From assembly GCA_963082975.1 (NCBI GenBank), contig OY720345.1, positions 80,073,034-80,137,033 of the forward strand: 64,000 nt of DNA. The letters are read 5' to 3'. The notes beneath the pieces are model-generated. The model was not told where the DNA came from, did not search any database, and was given only the letters and a program-made list of their open reading frames with translations. Made by a program: the position numbers and the translations under genes. Positions 62,301-64,000 of this stretch are shown piece after piece (within the stretch, counting starts at the first letter, position 1; each line of letters begins with the position of its first letter). The DNA comes from Labia minor. Its lineage: Eukaryota; Arthropoda; Insecta; Dermaptera; Spongiphoridae.

Positions 62301-62978
62301 ATAACTCTTTCTTTTACCTTCCGGGGAAGTATCTAGAGGAGAATTGTCTAAAATAGAAACTTGTGCACATTTTCCATACATGTCAACAACTGCATATACT
62401 CGAGGGGGTAGATTTTCAACAGCTACCCCTTGGTAAACACCATTTATATAAAAAATTAATTTGGCCTAAAAAAGGAATTGGTAATTGTTAAGAATTTTCA
62501 GATTTTTTATTAATAAAACCGCTACATTATATGTAACATTGGTAGTTATATATTGCTCTCAAATGGCATAGATATTCTTTTATACATAATAAAACAGGAA
62601 AATAATGATAGTCAATTAAAAAAAAAATAAAGTAAATTTTTATTTTGACAAGAAATAATTTTAAATATATTTTTGATGGAATAATTCGTTAAGTAAAGAT
62701 TTAATATACAGTTGAGCGAATATCAAATAACTTAATAGGCTTATCCAACAAAAGTTTCGTGGAAGATAGGAAAGGAGAGGGTGAAAGAAAGGTCACTTGA
62801 ACACACAGAGAGAAATGCCATTCAGAAGAATAGTAATAAATAAAATATAAATTATCTAATTTACTTCAGATGTTCGGGTAATAGCAATTCGATCTCCTTC
62901 TTTAAGTTTTTCCAAATCCCGGCCATAGGAGTCAATTATAGATTGTCCATTATGTAAAATAGAAGTTCCTGATAATAT
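50301..62978 (-). CDS. NEURL4: neuralized-like protein 4, 5' end outside window
   Basis: Adaptor with neuralized homology repeats (NHR). In other animals it binds HERC2 and CP110 at the centrosome and affects Notch signalling. 15 exons in view: 62978-62865, 62465-62318, 62224-61830, 61762-61562, 60653-60513, 60047-58484, 58408-58242, 58126-57849, 57478-57298, 56497-56342, 52454-52275, 51968-51444, 51303-50841, 50767-50644, 50469-50301. They give 4806 nt, 1601 aa, all phases consistent. Visible: the end of one NHR and five complete ones, each with an FNNGVV/FNDAIV-type start, SGSIEAGVT, a GTWM-type box, VNGxDQGVA and VDLYGQ. The fifth is diverged ([12 protein letters not shown]). A proline-rich linker (51450-51800) precedes the conserved C-terminal part ([20 protein letters not shown]). 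It ends QSPIS. The first exons must lie right of 64000. Confidence 0.96.
52455..56341. other. 3.9-kb NEURL4 intron filled with repeats
   Basis: Contains the long repeat shared with the IFT140 intron, a 140-bp direct repeat pair (53441-53580 and 55064-55206), the MULE-linked copy at 53791-54317 and a further transposon-like stretch at 54440-54790 with (CATA)n at 54618-54648. The other introns are mostly under 1 kb. Confidence 0.7.
53791..54317 (+). mobile_element. MULE-linked family copy lacking its left end
   Basis: Matches 22948-23413 and 29213-29846 from the GCTGGCTGTGACGTCATGAA region to the end CGTCGGTCGGTAAAAAA. The GGACGGACGGACAGACAGAC run at 54159-54189 is expanded. Confidence 0.75.
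58453..58479. repeat. (AAT)n microsatellite beside a splice donor
   Basis: Eight or so AAT units inside the 75-nt NEURL4 intron 58409-58483, starting within about 8 nt of the donor at 58483. Confidence 0.9.
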
Positions 62979-64000
62979 CTACAAAAGAAAAATTATTAAA
63001 TATATAAGGTGAGTATCATTTATGATAAAAGAGATAAATGAACTAAGAATATTTTTATTATAATGATTATAAATAAGAAAATTATTTCTTAACTTGGCAA
63101 ATTAAAATTTTAATCATACTTTTTTAAATAAATAATTCCAATTTCATGAAAAATAGTCAATATTCAATCACATCTTTAGTTAAGAATAACAACAAAGTGG
63201 TTGTTTTAATTAATAGATTTTGAAATATTTTAAATTTTCTTAATAAATTTTATATACATATAATCCAGTTTCAAAAGGAAAAAAAAAAAATAAACCAATT
63301 CCTAAATGATAATAATCACAGGATAAAGTGTCGTAAAATTCAAATGATTGGTGGAGATAGGTTGACAACTGAACATAAGGCATGGGGAGAGTTTAAAATC
63401 AAAATTAAAGGGGGAGGGCACCCAAATCATAAGTATAAAAATGATAAACATATACTTTTTAATAATAAAATAATAAAAATAATCACAAATTTATCTTTAT
63501 CATTACAGAAAGTTCTGATGAATGTTATTTAACACGTTCCCGCCGGCATGTACCACCGGTGGCTCATGCCGCCACATAAAATAAATAGACAAATTATGGA
63601 GCCGGCAGGAAAGTGTTAAGGGTTATTTTAAGACTTGAACCCTCGGTTGGAAAGCTAGACTTTATCGATAAGAAAAATATATTTGGGACTAATTAAGGAG
63701 GTCGAAAAAGATTTAAAGGAAGCTTACAAATATAACAAAGAATTAAAATTTTATTATCATGTAAAAAAAATCCTGTCTTTTAACTTATATATATATATAT
63801 ATATAAATGAACTATATGTATATTAAATTTATGTATACTATAAAGTTCATGCAATTGCAAATAATTATTTTTTAAATTATATTTTCAGTTGTATTGACGG
63901 ATTTTACCCTTAGGTAGATAGACATACCATCAGCAGTGTTTTGGTTTATAGTCATTGTTTGTTACCAACATTAATATAAAAAGTAAAACTAATTAAAATT
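62979..64000. other. NEURL4 intron, to the window edge
   Basis: No exon that continues the NHR domain could be found here, so the upstream exon is beyond 64000. It holds a small MITE (63533-63615) and a (TA)n tract near 63787. Confidence 0.55.
63533..63615. mobile_element. tiny piggyBac-like MITE
   Basis: Flanked by TTAA on both sides (63529-63532 and 63616-63619), with 15-bp ends CACGTTCCCGCCGGC and CACTTTCCTGCCGGC (two mismatches). 83 bp, GC-rich, with an internal ACCGGTGG palindrome. Confidence 0.65.

Noticed and set aside
1-64000. CRISPR arrays, operons, bacterial regulatory sites
   Set aside because: Spliced animal genes throughout; no regularly spaced short repeats.

Overview
This is an AT-rich eukaryotic window. 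Its spliced genes have short GT-AG introns, and it carries animal-specific families (IFT140, NEURL4, a lysosomal CLC antiporter, a small Maf factor) among dense DNA-transposon debris (mariner, hAT, MULE, Harbinger-like, piggyBac-like). That fits an arthropod, most likely an insect. I cannot fix the order from sequence alone; an AT-rich hymenopteran would fit, but this is inference.

Layout. 1-3.4 kb: the 3' half of an intact Ty3/gypsy retrotransposon, open to the left window edge, with its 3' LTR. 3.6-20 kb: a gene-poor desert of AT-rich DNA, inverted repeats, MITEs and an LTR-like block. Hidden in it are pieces of one minus-strand gene that no long ORF reveals: a terminal exon at 3.6 kb, an exon near 19 kb, and between them two candidate alternative microexons of 10 and 13 nt that each keep the frame open. 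20-24.8 kb: a nested transposon stack (hAT in hAT in a MULE-type transposase remnant, flanked by the two halves of a MITE family found elsewhere in the window), a LINE fragment and a decayed mariner.

26.2-37.85 kb (minus): IFT140, 17 exons, 1501 aa. Its 4-kb intron 11 holds an unrelated plus-strand two-exon gene. 38.28-42.44 kb (plus): a CLC-7-type Cl-/H+ antiporter, 12 exons, 798 aa, head-to-head with IFT140 across 426 bp. 44.14-44.80 kb (minus): mitochondrial IF3. 46.23-47.42 kb (plus): small Maf. 50.30-62.98 kb (minus): NEURL4, 15 exons visible, 5' end beyond the right edge.

The five recognisable genes are ordinary housekeeping or signalling genes with no operon logic. IFT140 (retrograde intraflagellar transport) and NEURL4 (centrosome/ciliogenesis in other animals) share a theme, but adjacency may be chance. 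Exon coordinates were worked out by eye from splice sites and reading phase; all five summed coding lengths are multiples of three.
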